Source: LGRD01 sp031382215 (GTDB lineage: Bacteria; Pseudomonadota; Gammaproteobacteria; Burkholderiales; Burkholderiaceae_C). From it: DNA of 64,000 nt. The stretch spans positions 50,427 through 114,426 of the forward strand of contig JANMYQ010000193.1 in the NCBI GenBank assembly GCA_031382215.1. Direction: 5' to 3'. Under the pieces are notes generated by a model that searched no databases, was not told the origin of the DNA, and saw nothing but the letters and a program-made list of their open reading frames with translations. The translations under genes were made by a program, and so were the position numbers. Shown one piece after another: positions 34,774 through 46,300 of the stretch (its first letter is position 1; every line of letters starts with the position of its first letter).

Positions 34774-35390
34774 GAGGCTTGTTCGCTGAGGGTGAAGACT
34801 TCCAGCCGCGCTGCGATGCTCGGGTGGCGAGTGGCGTCGAGTTCGACGGCGTTCCAGCGCAGCACACCGGCCGTGCGTTCCAGGTTGTCGATGTAGCGCG
34901 CGATGTCGGCATAACTGCCTTCCACGTGCAGCTCGAAGCTGTGCCGATAGAGCTTGGCACCGACGGCATCGGCCACCGGCGTGACGGGCAGCGAGCGCAT
35001 GGCAACCACATTGACCGTGCCGGCGGTCGCCTTCGCATCGGTCACTTCGCGCAACTTGGCTGCCATTTGCCGCGGCGACACAACCTGCTTGCGGGCATCC
35101 AGCGCGGTCTGTTCGGCCTTCACCAGGCGTTGGCGCAGATCCTGCAGTTGGCGTGCCGCCGCAACATCGGCCGGCGCGGTACCCACCAGCACCGCGCCGA
35201 GCTGCTGCAGTTCCTGGTCGGCCTGGGCGACGCGTGCGTTCAAGGCTTTCATCTGCACGCGCCACGGGTTCCACACGAAGGTGTCGGCCAGCAGCAGCGG
35301 CACCACCACGGCGGCCGCGCACAGGATCCATTGTTCGCGGCGCTTGCGCGCCTGCCAGGCCGTGCGCAGGGTCTGAACGTCGAGCTTCAT
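34758..35390 (-). CDS. mshJ: MSHA biogenesis protein MshJ (PilO-like)
   Basis: 210 residues from ATG 35390. A single membrane helix (WILCAAAVVVPLLLADTFVW) is followed by a coiled coil (about 45-110) and a ferredoxin-like C-terminal domain ('YRHSFELHVEGSYADIARYIDNLERTAGVLRWNAVEL') that is typical of PilO/GspM-like alignment proteins. Forms the periplasmic alignment complex with the PilN-like protein encoded just upstream (4-bp overlap). Confidence 0.87.
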   Translation of the reverse strand: MKLDVQTLRTAWQARKRREQWILCAAAVVVPLLLADTFVWNPWRVQMKALNARVAQADQELQQLGAVLVGTAPADVAAARQLQDLRQRLVKAEQTALDARKQVVSPRQMAAKLREVTDAKATAGTVNVVAMRSLPVTPVADAVGAKLYRHSFELHVEGSYADIARYIDNLERTAGVLRWNAVELDATRHPSIAARLEVFTLSEQASWIQL

Positions 35391-36085
35391 GGCGTGGCCT
35401 TGTTCTGCGTTGCAGGGGTCGACGCAAGCGCCGATGCAAGCTTGAAGCGCGCCGGCTCCGGCGTGTCCGTGCCCGAGACCGCCCCGCCACGCGCCGCCGG
35501 GCGCGACACCTCGACCGCCGCCAGCACCAGCCCCTTGAAGCGCGGGTTGCGGCTCAGCTCGTCGATGTAGCCCGAGACCAGTTGCGCCTGGCGCGCCTGG
35601 CCTTCGAGGCGCACTTCCTGCGTGCGCCGGTCGAGCCGCACCTGGGTCAGCCACAGGCCGTCCACGCGGGTGTGCGACAGACCTTCGAGCAGCGCTGAAA
35701 AGTCTTGCGACGTGGGGGCGGCGTCAGCGCCACGCGGCTCGCCGCCGAGCAGCGCCAGCAGACGTTCCTGCTGAGTCAGCGCCGACTGCAGCGCGATGGC
35801 CTGGTCTTTGGCGCTGCCGCTCGGGTTCTGGCGTGCGGCCAGCTCGATCAGCTTGGCCTGCTCTTGCGCCTGGGCTTCGCGCTTCAGCGCGCGCGCTTTC
35901 GCGGCGGTGACCAGCGGCTCCAGCTGCAGGCCCGAGCCGAGCACGATCGACGCCACCAGCCCGATGCAGGCCAGCGGCGACCACCACGGCAGCTCGCGCG
36001 AGCGCGAGACCGTGATCGCTTCGAGCAGATTGACCTGCGCAAACCCGGCAATGGCTTGCAGCTCGGTGCTCATGGCGCCACTCAT
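35387..36085 (-). CDS. PilN-like MSHA alignment protein (second MshI-type gene)
   Basis: 232 residues from ATG 36085, overlapping the mshI stop (ATGA). Short cytosolic N-terminus (NLLEAITVSRSRELPWWSPL), a membrane helix (LACIGLVASIVLGSGL), a coiled coil to about 115 and a C-terminal domain ('LLEGLSHTRVDGLWLTQVRLDRRTQEVRLEGQA') that matches PilN. In Vibrio, PilM and PilN functions are both credited to the mshI region; here they are two separate proteins. Often labelled MshI2. Confidence 0.82.
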   Translation of the reverse strand: MSGAMSTELQAIAGFAQVNLLEAITVSRSRELPWWSPLACIGLVASIVLGSGLQLEPLVTAAKARALKREAQAQEQAKLIELAARQNPSGSAKDQAIALQSALTQQERLLALLGGEPRGADAAPTSQDFSALLEGLSHTRVDGLWLTQVRLDRRTQEVRLEGQARQAQLVSGYIDELSRNPRFKGLVLAAVEVSRPAARGGAVSGTDTPEPARFKLASALASTPATQNKATP

Positions 36086-37047
36086 GCCGCCACCCCGACC
36101 GGCACTGGCCGCAGCGCGGCGCCGAACAAGTGAAGGAAGTCGCCGTTGATCGGCGTGGCCGACGCTGCCCGGCCCGCCGGTTCCAACAGCGCGCTCAGGT
36201 CCAGCGGCAGCACGCGCAGGCCGGTCAGCTCGGCGCACTGGGTCAGCAACCGCGAATGTTGCGGGTGGCTCAGCACCAGGATCTGCGACGGCGCCATGGC
36301 CGCCGAGCGGCGCTCCAGGGTGTCGAGCATGCGTTGCAGTTGCAGGCCCACGCGGTCGGCCAGCGCAGCGGTGTCTTCAGTGGGCTCGCCGGTCGCGCTG
36401 GTCACGCCGGCAGCGTCGAAGCTGCGCGACACCAGCACCTCGCTGCCGCGCGTCACGCTGAACACGATGCTGTCTTCGCGCAGGCTCAGCATCGCCACCG
36501 GCTGGCCTTTGGCCGGGTGCAGCGCGGCGAGGTTGCGCTGCGCGCAGTCGGCCACCTCGACCGCTTCGAGTTGGATCTTGCGCAGGCTCAGCGGCGCGAG
36601 CCACTGTGCCAGCGCCGAACGGCGCACCGCGAACACCGCCAGTTGCTGGCGCGCGGGGGGTTCGTCCAGGCCCAGGCGCAGCACGTCCAGCACGGCTTCT
36701 TCGGGCGGGTAGTCGAGCGCGCCTTGCAATTGCCAGCGCGCGGCTTCCACCAGTTCGGCATCGGGCACGCTGGGGCGCGGCAGCATCGCCATCTGGCGCT
36801 GGCGGATGCCCAGCAGCAGGATGTTGCGGCCGCCGCCAAACCAGCCTTGGCGGGCCAGGCGGCTGATGCTCGTTTCGCGCTGGTCGGGCGTGCAGGTGAT
36901 GAACTGGGTGTCCTGCACCTCGGGCTTGCCGTCGGCGCCGACGCTGGCACGCAGCGCCAGCAAGCCGTCGTCGCGCCATTCGATGACGGTGACGTGCTTG
37001 CCGCCGCGCGCGCCGGAGCGCCACTTGCGCAAGAACCCAAAGCCCAT
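36082..37047 (-). CDS. mshI: MSHA biogenesis protein MshI (PilM-like)
   Basis: 321 residues. Actin-like PilM fold: N-terminal 'GKHVTVIEWRDDGLLALRAS', 'VPDAELVEAARWQLQGALDYPPEEAVLDVLRLG', 'VAMLSLREDSIVFSVTRGSEVLVSRSF' and 'ILVLSHPQHSRLL'. No membrane helix, so cytosolic, docking to the N-terminus of the PilN-like protein. The ATG at 37047 gives MGFGFLRKW; an in-frame ATG 33 bp earlier is possible. It begins the mshI-N segment, 253 bp downstream of mshQ. Confidence 0.87.
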   Translation of the reverse strand: MGFGFLRKWRSGARGGKHVTVIEWRDDGLLALRASVGADGKPEVQDTQFITCTPDQRETSISRLARQGWFGGGRNILLLGIRQRQMAMLPRPSVPDAELVEAARWQLQGALDYPPEEAVLDVLRLGLDEPPARQQLAVFAVRRSALAQWLAPLSLRKIQLEAVEVADCAQRNLAALHPAKGQPVAMLSLREDSIVFSVTRGSEVLVSRSFDAAGVTSATGEPTEDTAALADRVGLQLQRMLDTLERRSAAMAPSQILVLSHPQHSRLLTQCAELTGLRVLPLDLSALLEPAGRAASATPINGDFLHLFGAALRPVPVGVAA

Positions 37048-37300
37048 GATGAACCGCCCACTTTTGCCGCCGCAGCGCACGCCCAGACTGCCGGGGCTCG
37101 GGTTTGCAAGGGGCTTCTAGGGGACTTGAGCGGTTGCCGTGGCGCAATCCCGCTTTCGCCCGGCCCATTGCAGGACGTGCATGACCATTCTGTTGGCGAA
37201 GGGACACCCCAGGTCGGGCGAGAAGACGGTGGAAAGCGGCGCAGTTCGCGGCCAGGGCAAGCCACGAGTTCTCACCAGCGGTGAAGGGTGTTGGCGACCC
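37048..37300. other. 253-bp gap between mshQ end and mshI start
   Basis: The largest gap inside the MSHA locus. A separate promoter for the mshI-N segment would be expected here, but neither a clear sigma-70 pair nor a clear sigma-54 site is visible, and no obvious terminator follows mshQ. Confidence 0.4.
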
Positions 37301-40300
37301 TCAGAACAACTCGCGCATCACCATGTAGTCGCGGTGCTGGCGCCCCCACACCAGGCGGGCCGCCGGGTTCTGGTCTTGGGTGGTTCCGCTGCCGCGCGCG
37401 CCCAGCAAGTGGGGCCAAGCGCTGCTGGTGGGGGTGACCGGCACGCCGGCCGCGCAGGCGTTGCCTTCGAGCGCGGCGCCGATGTTGAGCGTGACCATGG
37501 CCGCGCCCTGCAGGTTGCCGGCCGACTTGGGCAGCACCAGGGTGCCGCGGCCCTGGCGCAGCGCCACCGCCGCCGTGGCCGGCGCCGTGCACACGTCGGT
37601 GGCAAACGCGCCGCTGCCGGCGCTGAAGGCGACCGACGCCTGCAGCACGGTCAGGCAGGTGTTGTCTTCGCTCAGCCGCAGCCAGCCGCGCGCGCTGAAC
37701 TTCTGCAGCTCGACGTTGGCACGCACACCGCGGCGCGCATCGCCGAAAGCGTTCTGCAGTTTCAGGCGCGCGTAGTGGAAGTTGCTGCCCTGGTTGAATG
37801 CGATGCCGGTGCCGCTGCCGATCACCAGTGCCGCTGCCGAGGCGATGGCGCTGTTGCCGCCGACCGCCGTTTCGGAACTGTCGCTCACCGCCAGCCCCAA
37901 GGTGATCAACGGGTTGAAGCTGGCCACCGGTGTGGCGGCGTCGCGCGTGAACATGAATTGGTCGCCACTTAGCGCCACGCTGGCCGTGCCGGCGCCGGTG
38001 TCGGTCAGGCTCATCGAACCCCAGCTCACCACGGGAGTCAGGCCTTGCGCGTTGGCCGCCGCCAGGCTGCGCGCGATGTGGCCGGTGGTGAGCTTCTGCA
38101 AACTGCCGCTCCACAACGTGGTGGTGCCGCCGGCCGCGTTCTGCGCGGTGACCGTGAAGCTGGGCGCGGTGGCCCAGCCGAAGTTCTGGCCGACGAAGGT
38201 GAAGCCCTGCCCTGCCGCGGCACAACTGCCTTGCTGCGTGGCGAACTGCGGGCTGGTGCCCACGTCGAGCAGGTAGCGGTCGGGCACGAAGCGGCCGACG
38301 CCGACGGCGGCGCTCTGAATGCGCCGCTGCGCCAGCGGCGTGTCGGCGATGTCGATGTCGGCAAATGAGTCGTCGGTGAGCTGCACGTTGATTGCGCCCA
38401 CCTCGCTGTAGCTCAAGGTGTCGGCCGCGATCAGCCCGCTGCTGGCCGCCAGCGCCGGGGTCGACAACACACCGGCCGTGCAGCCGGCCGGCAATACGCA
38501 GCCAGTGATGGCGATGGCCGGCGTGCCGGTGTAGCCGGCCGTCACCGCACTCGCCGCGTCACGCGCCGCGGCGCGCAGCGAGAACGGCCGGCCCGCGTGG
38601 TGCACGCGCCCGCCGCTGGCGGCCAGGTTGTCGAGCGCGCGGGCGGTGCCGGCCGTGGTGTCGGTCGTGTCGCTCACGCCGGTGATCACCAGGCTGGCGG
38701 GACGCACCGCGAACGGGTCGGTCGCGCACGAGGTGACGGTGCCGCCCGGCCCGGCGTAGCTGATGCGCAAGCGCCATTCGCGCCCCACCGCAGCGGGTGT
38801 CACCGACATGTTGCGCCGGCCCTGGTCGCCGCTGACGAAGCTGGTGCTGCCGGCGCTGCCGGAAGCAAGCCAACTGGCGCGGCAGTTGCCCGCGTCGAGC
38901 GCACCGCTGTTGTCGGCGGCGTTCATCCACTCCAGAGTCACGGTGCCGGCAAACGCGGTCTGCAATGCGGTGCCGGTGTTGTCGATCGCGATCAGCGCGA
39001 TGTTGCCGGCCACGCCGGCCACACGCGTCTGGATCGGGCCTGTCAGCGCGCCAGCCGCGGTGCTGGTCTCGAAGGCATTGAAGCGGCTCGGCGCCAACGC
39101 GCTCATCGTGGTGGTCACGTAGTTCGGGCCGAACTCCGAGCTGTTGTTGGCGGTGTCGGTGGCCGTGCCGGTCAGCGCGGTGCCGACCGTGAACGTCACC
39201 GCCACCGGCACCGACACCGTGCCGCTGAAGCGGCCGTTGGCGTCCGCCGTGAGCGTGCCCACGAAGGCGCTGCCCTCGCCGTAGCCGCTCGCATCGCCAT
39301 CGCTGGTGAAGAGCTCGACGCGCGCACCGGCAAAGAGCGCCTGGCCCGTGCCGGTGCCCACGTAGCCGGTCACCGTCAGCGCACGCGTGCCAGGGTCGTA
39401 ACCTGCCGAGCTGATGACCGGGTGGTCCATGTCGTTGTTCGGCAGGCTGACGGACTGGGTGCCATTGTTCGCAGTCACCTCGTCGCCGTTCAGGTCGATG
39501 CCGAGGCGCGAGTTGGCGTAGATGCTGTTGCCGAGCACGCGCGTGGTCTGCGCGCTGACGCGCACGCCGAAGCCTGTGTTGCCCGAGATCACGTTGCCTT
39601 CGCCGGCAGTCGTGCCGCCGATCAGGTGGCCGCTGCCGCCGCGCACGTCGATACCGCCGGCATACGGATCGGCGCTCGCGTAGCCGTTCGGGATCGCCGC
39701 CGACCGCGCCGCGTTCAACCCGATGGTGTTGCCCTGCACGGTCTGACCGACGCCGTTGACGAGCACGCCGCCGCGCTGGTCGCCGCCGTTGCCCGAGATC
39801 ACATTGCCCTCGCCCGCCGCCGCGCCGCCGACGCGGTGCCCGGTGCCGGCCACCACGCTGACGCCCCAGCGGCCATTGCCCAGCGCCGCCGTGCCGGCCG
39901 CATTGGTGCCGATGTAGTTTCCGAGGATCGTTGCCGTGCCGCCATTGGCGCGCACGCCGCTGCCGCCGTTGCCCGACAGCACGTTGCGTTGGGCCACCGT
40001 GGCGCCGCCGATCACGATGCCGGTGCCACCTGCCACGTAGACGCCGCCGGTGGCGGTGTTGGCACCGCCGTTGGCGCGCGCGGTCGTGCCGTCGGGCTGC
40101 ACACCAACGTGGTTGGCCTCGATCAGCACGTTGTTGGCGTTGATGCGGATGCCCGACTGCAGGAAGCCGCCCACCGCCAGGCCGCGCACGATGCTGCCGT
40201 TGGCATTCACCGTCAGGCCGTCGCTGCTCGCACCGGCGCCCTCGCCGCGCAGGTCCACCAGCGGCGCCGAGCTCCAGCCCGGCTGCGTTTGCCCGTCGAG

Positions 40301-43300
40301 CGTGAGCTGCCCGGTGATCGCCGGCAGCGCAGAGGCCGGCGTGATCACGCAACCGGCGCCGGGGCAGCTCGGCAGATCGAACACCGCCAGGTCGGCGCCG
40401 GCCCAGGCGTTGCTTTCCATGATCGCGGCGCGCAGCGTGCATTGCCCCGGCGTGCTGGTTTCGCACAGGCCGTCGCCGGGGTTCGCGTCCACGCCGTCGC
40501 CGTTGTGATTGATCAGCCAGTCCACCACCAGGCCGCTGAAGTTGGCACCGAATTCAGACGTGTTGTCGGCCGTGTCGGTGGCCGTGCCGGTCAGCACGCT
40601 GCCGGCACGCAGCGCGTTGTAGGGCATCGTGATCGTGCCGCTGAAGTTGCCGCTGGCGTCGGCCGTCAGCGCGCCCAGCCAGGTGCGGCCCGAGCCGTTG
40701 GCGCTGGTCGAGTCGCTGATGAACACCTCGACCCGGCTGCTCGCAAACGCAGCCTGCCCCGCGGCCGTGCCGATGTAGCCGGCCAGCGTCAACTGAGTGC
40801 CGCGCGAGCGTGCGGAGGTGAAGACCGGGCTGTCCATCCGCAGGTTGGGCTGGCCGGCGGTCTTGGCGCCGTCGTTGGCGGTGATGCCGTCACCACTGGT
40901 GCCGGCCGCCGTGCCCAGGTCGATGCCGATGCTGCCGTTCGCGTAGATGCTGTTGCCCAGGATGCTGTTGCCGCTGCTGCCATTGCCGAAGGCAATCACG
41001 CCGGCACCGGTGTTGCCCGAGATGACGTTGCCGTCGGTCGCACCCGTGCCGCCGATGCGGTTGTTGCTGCCGCTGATGCTGAGCGCAATGCCGGCCGCAT
41101 TGGCGATCGCAACGCTGGCGGTCGCGTTCAGCCCGATGATGTTGCCGCGCAGCACGTTGTTGCCGCTGCCACCGCGCAGCACGATGCCCTCTTGCGTGTT
41201 GCCCGAGATCACGTTGCCTTGCCCCGCCGACGAGCCGCCGAGGGTGTTGCTTCCGGTACTGGCGTGCACGTAGAGGCCGGCACCCGCGTTGGCGACCGCC
41301 GCGCTGCCGGCCGCGTTGGTGCCGACGTAGTTGCCCTGAATGATGTTGCTGTTGCCAGCCGCGATCTCGAAGCCGTGGTTGCCGTTGCCCGAGATCACGT
41401 TGCGCGCTGCGGCGCTGCTGCCGCCGATCGTGTTGCTGCCCCCCGCCACGATGTAGATGCCGAACGAGCTGTTCGCAGCGGCAGCCGTGCCGGCGTTGTT
41501 CAGGCCGATCCAGTTGCCGGCGACCGTGATGCCGGCGGCGCCGAGCGACAGGCCGGCGCCATTGAAGCGGTTGATCACCAGCCCGCGCACCACGCTGCCG
41601 GCGCCGTTCAGCGTCAAGCCCGCGGTGCTGCCGGCGCCGTTGCCGTTGATCTCCACGATCGGCGCCACGGTCCAGCCCGGCTGGGTCTGGGCGTCGATCA
41701 CGACCGGGGCAGTCAGTGTGGGCAGAGCGCTGGCCGGCGCCACGCTGGCCACGCCGCCGCTGAACAGGTTGATCGCGCTGCGCAGGCCCGCCGCCGCCGT
41801 GCCGTTGCCGATCATGAACACCAGGTTCTCGATCGCTGCCGCGCGCCCGCTCTGCGCCAGCGACGCATCACCCGTCAGCGTGTTGGCATTGATCAAGGCC
41901 TGGCGCAGGCTGCCCTGGCCACTGTCGTTGGTATTGACCACGGTGTCGAAGTTGAAGCCGAAGTCGATGCCGGCAATGCTGCTGCCCGACACGGTGACCG
42001 GCGCGACCGCGTGCGCGGTGCCACTCAGGCCCGCACTGAACACAAAAGTGCTGGTGTTCAGCAGCGTGCCACCGGCGCCGTTGCCGGGGTCTGCCAGCGC
42101 GGGGTTGGTGCCGCCGACGAAATCGGTGACGGCGACCACGGCGCCGCTGGCGGCGTTGCCGCGGTAGGTCAGCACACCGACCAGCGCTGCGGCATAGCCG
42201 CTGCGCGAACTCGGCACGCTGCTGCTCACCACGCGCAGCAGGTAGGCCCCGGCTGCGGCCACGTCGAAGCGGTAGGCGCCGCCGCCCGCGGTGGTGGTGG
42301 CCGACACGAACGCACCGGCGCTGTCGTACAGCTCCACGCGTGCGCCGTCCACGCCCACGCCTCCCGAGGCCGCCCTCGCGCGGCCCGCGCCGCCGCCGTA
42401 GTTCAGGTCTTCGAACACGGTGCCCTGCAGGCTCAGGCCGGCCTGCACGTTGGGGGCGAACTCGGACGAGTCGCTCAGCGCGGTGTACGCCGCGTCGGTC
42501 TTCGTCGCGGTGGCGGTCACGTAACTGCCCATCGCCACCGTCGCGGTCAGCGTGCTGCTGAAGCTGGCGTTGCCGCCGCTGTCGGTTGCCACGTTGGCGA
42601 AGCCGAGGTAACTCTGCGCGCCACCACGGCCGCTGCCGTTCGGGCTGGTGTTGCCGAAGAACTCGATGCGGTAGTAGCCGCTGGCGTTGCTGTTCAAGGT
42701 GCCGCTGACGATCAGTTGCGTGCCGCCGCTGATCACCGCCGAGCTCAGCACCGGGTGGTTTTGCAGGTTATTGCCGCCGCTGTCGGCGTCGCCGCTGTCG
42801 TTGGCGGTCACGAACGGTGCGGTGCCGAGGTTGGTGCTGTCGCTCGCGGCGTTCAGGTCGATGTCGATCTGGCCGGTCGCTGCCGTGCCGTTGCGCGAGG
42901 GGATGCTGCCGTTGCCGTAGACCAGGTTGCGCGTCAGCGCGATGCTGCTCGCGCCGCTGTTCACCGCCACGCCGGCACCGTAGTTGGCGTTGATGATGTT
43001 GGCTTCGACCCGCACGCCACTGACGCCCGAGCGCGTCACCAGCGTATTGCTCTGGATCGACGCCGAGCCCGTCGGCCCCACGCCGTTGCCGCTCAAGGTG
43101 TTGTTGATCACCAGCGAGCTGCCGCTGGTGTTGGTGGAGAACAGGATCGCCTGCGTCGACGTGCCGGTGATGCGGTTGCCGCGCAAGGTGATGCCGCCGT
43201 TGTTCAGCGCAACGCCGTCGGCGTTGTTGAAGTCGAGCCCGCCATCGCGGATCTCGTTGGCCTCGACCAGCCAGCCGTTCGACGCCGTACCGCCCAGCCA

Positions 43301-46300
43301 CACGCCGGTGTTGGTGAAGTAGGCGATCAGGTTGTTGCGCACGGTTCCGTTGTCAGCGCCGTTGGACACCACGCCGGCACCGATGCCCTGGTTCACGGCT
43401 GGCACCGTCAGTGCGGTCGCCACACTGCCGATGAGGTTGGCTTCGATCGTCGCGCCCGTCACATCGTTGGCGATGCTCACCGCGCCGTTACCCAGCGCCG
43501 AGGTGCCGGTCGAGCGCAAGGCCAGGCCGCGCACGCTGGCGTTGTTGGCGCTGATCGCCACGCCGCTGGCCAGGCTCGCGAACGTCAGCTCCACTTCGGG
43601 GCGCGCCACCTGGCTCAGGGTCAGCGCGTCCACGCCGACGGTGCCGCCCGCGCCCAGCAGCCCGGCGTTGGTGTCGCCGATGTTGGCGGTCTGGGTGCTG
43701 CCGTCGAGCGCCACGCTGGCTGCGGTGATTGCGGGCAAGGTGGAGGTGATGACGACAGCCGCCACGCCGCTGATGAGCTGGCTCGGCACGGTCGCACGCA
43801 AGCCCGCCACGGCGGCGCCGCGCGGAATCATGAAGATGCTCGTTTCGGTGGCCGCCGGCAGCGCCTGCGCGGCATTTGCCAGGTCGCGCCGGTTGCCCGA
43901 TTGCGCCAGCGCGGCCTTGCCACCCAGCGCATTGGCGTTGGTGATGAACTGGCGCAGGCTGCCCTGGCCGCTGTCGTTGGTGTTGACGACGGTCGAGAAG
44001 TTGAAACCGAAGTCGATGCCGGTCACCACCGTGGTGCCGACCGCCACGTTGGCGACGCTCTGGTAGGCCGCGTTGAGCAGGTAGCAGTTCTTGGGCGCGC
44101 CCGAGTACGGGTCGCCGAACACACCGTTGCTGCAGGCTGTGCCTCCCGTCAGCACACGGGTGACCCAGCGGCTGCTGCCGGCCGAGTAGGCGCCGTAGCG
44201 CACGATGCGCGTGCCGCCGAAGCTGCAGGTGGCGTTTTCGGCAGCGCACAGTGTCCACAGCACGGTGCCGCCGGCGCCGGCCGCGGCGTCGGCACTGGCG
44301 GGGTCGAGCCCGCCGACATGGTCGGTCACCGCCACCGCGCTGCCGCTGGCGGCCTCGGTGCGATAGGTGTTCACGCCGATCTGGCTGGCCGATGCGCCGC
44401 TGCGCGACGACAGCACGCTCGTGTTGGCCACCCGCACCGTGTACGCGCCGCTGGTCACGCTGGTGAAGCTGTAGGCACCGCCGGCCGCGCTGGTGGTGGC
44501 GGACACGAAGGTGCCAGTGCCGTCGTACAGCTCCACGCGCGCACCCGCCAGGCCGGTGCCGCCGCTGACGGCCAGGCTGCGGCCGGCGCCGCCGCCGTAG
44601 TTCAGGTCCTCGAACACCGTGCCCGAGATCGCGCCGGGCACTGTCGGCAGCAGGTTGGCCGAGAAGATCGAGGTGTTGTTCGCGGCGCTGGTGGCCGTGG
44701 CGGTGATGTACGTGCCGGCGGCCAGGCTCACGCCGCTGAGGCTGCCCGAAAAGTTGCCATCGCTGCCGCCCGTGCTCAGCGCGCCGAGGTACGTGCGGCC
44801 CTGGCCGTTGCCGCTGGTGGTGGCGCTGGCGAACACTTCGACCGTGTGGTTGGCAAATGCGGCCTGTCCGGCCGCCGAACCGACGTAACCTGCCACGCTG
44901 AGCGTACTGCCGTCGTAGCTGGCGGAGGTGAACACCGGCGCGTCGGTCAGCAGGTTGCCCTTGGCGACGGTGGTCGTGCCGTCGTTGGCCGGCAGGCCGC
45001 CTTCTAGCCAGATGCCGCCGTTGACGTTGGAGTGCATCGAATTGCCCGAGATGCGGTTGCCGGTGGCCGCCCCGGTGCTGTGGGTGACCTCCACGCCATG
45101 GCCGTTGTGGGCGATCAGGTTGCCCTGCCCCGCCCCGGTGCCGCCGATGGTGTTGTTGACGCCGCCGTAGACCGTGACCCCACCGTACGAGTTGCCGAAT
45201 CCGACCGTGCCGGTGCTGTCGGTGCCGAGGTAGTTGCCCTGGATCGTGTTGTTGTCGCTGCCGTTGAACAGGAACACGCCGTCCCAGTAGTCGGCCAGGC
45301 TGTCGTGGCCCGAGATCACGTTGCGCGCGCCGGCTGCGCTGCCGCCGATGGTGTTGCTGTCGGCGGCCGACAGCACGATGCCGTTCTGCCCGTTGCGGAG
45401 CTTGGCGTTGCCGGCAGCATTCAGGCCGATGATGTTGCCCTGGATCAGGTTGCTGTTGGCCTGCACCCACACGCCCTGCTCCGCGTTGCCCGAGATCACG
45501 TTGCCGGCCCCGGCCGCGGTACCGCCGATGGTGTTGGTGGCCGACAGCACATGAATGCCGTGGGTGCCGTTGGCCAGCGCCGCGGTGCCGGCCGCGTCGG
45601 TGCCGATGCGGTTGCCCTGCACGGTGCTGCCGGTCGCACCCACGTCGAGCGCCAGGCCGGCGTAGGTGTTGCCGCTGATGAGGTTGCCCGCGCCGGCGGT
45701 GGTGCCGCCGACGGTATTCGAGGCCGACGCGAAGTACACGCCGATCGAGCCGTTCGGCAGCGCCGCGGTGCCGGCGGCGTTGGTCCCGACGTAGTTGCCG
45801 CGCACGACGTTGCCGATGCCGTTGCCGCCGTTGCCGGTGATCACGATGCCGATGTTGGCATTGCCCGAGATGACGTTGCGATCCGCCGCGGTCGTGCCGC
45901 CGATCGTGTTGTTGTTCGAGTTCCACAGGTTCAGGCCCTGCGTGCCGTTGCCCGCTGCGGCGGTGCCGGCCGCGTTGAGGCCCAGGTAGTTGCCCGCCAC
46001 GGTGCTGCCATTCACGGTGTCCAGCGACAGGCCCGTGGCCGTGAAGTTGCGGATCACCAGCCCGCGCACGATCGACCCGCTGAGGGCCTGCAGCGCCAGG
46101 CCCGTCACGCCGCTGCCGGCGCCAGCGCCGTTGATGTCGATGAGGGGCGCGCTGGTCCAGCCCGGCTGCGTCTGCGCGTCGATCACCAGCCGGCTGGTGA
46201 TCGTCGGCAAGGCAGAGGTCGGTGCGATGGTCGCCACGCCGCCGCTGAACAGATTGATGCTGCTGCGCAACCCGTCCCCCGCCGTGCCGTTGCTGATCCT

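Noticed and set aside
34235..35038. Upstream extension of the MshL frame to 853 codons
   Set aside because: The added part is a shadow of mshK and mshJ; the lipoprotein signal of MshL begins at the chosen start.
38597..45007. A 2,136-codon open frame on the plus strand, antisense to mshQ
   Set aside because: It is antisense to a gene with a clear signal peptide, domain order and MshQ C-terminus. Its product is a His/Arg/Ala/Val-rich low-complexity sequence with no recognisable domain; long antisense frames are expected in high-GC repetitive genes.
21121..45900. Possible CRISPR or satellite array suggested by repeated NxIGG / ISGN codons
   Set aside because: The repeats are in-frame protein repeats of the mshQ-like gene with diverged DNA and irregular spacing; no direct-repeat/spacer pattern.
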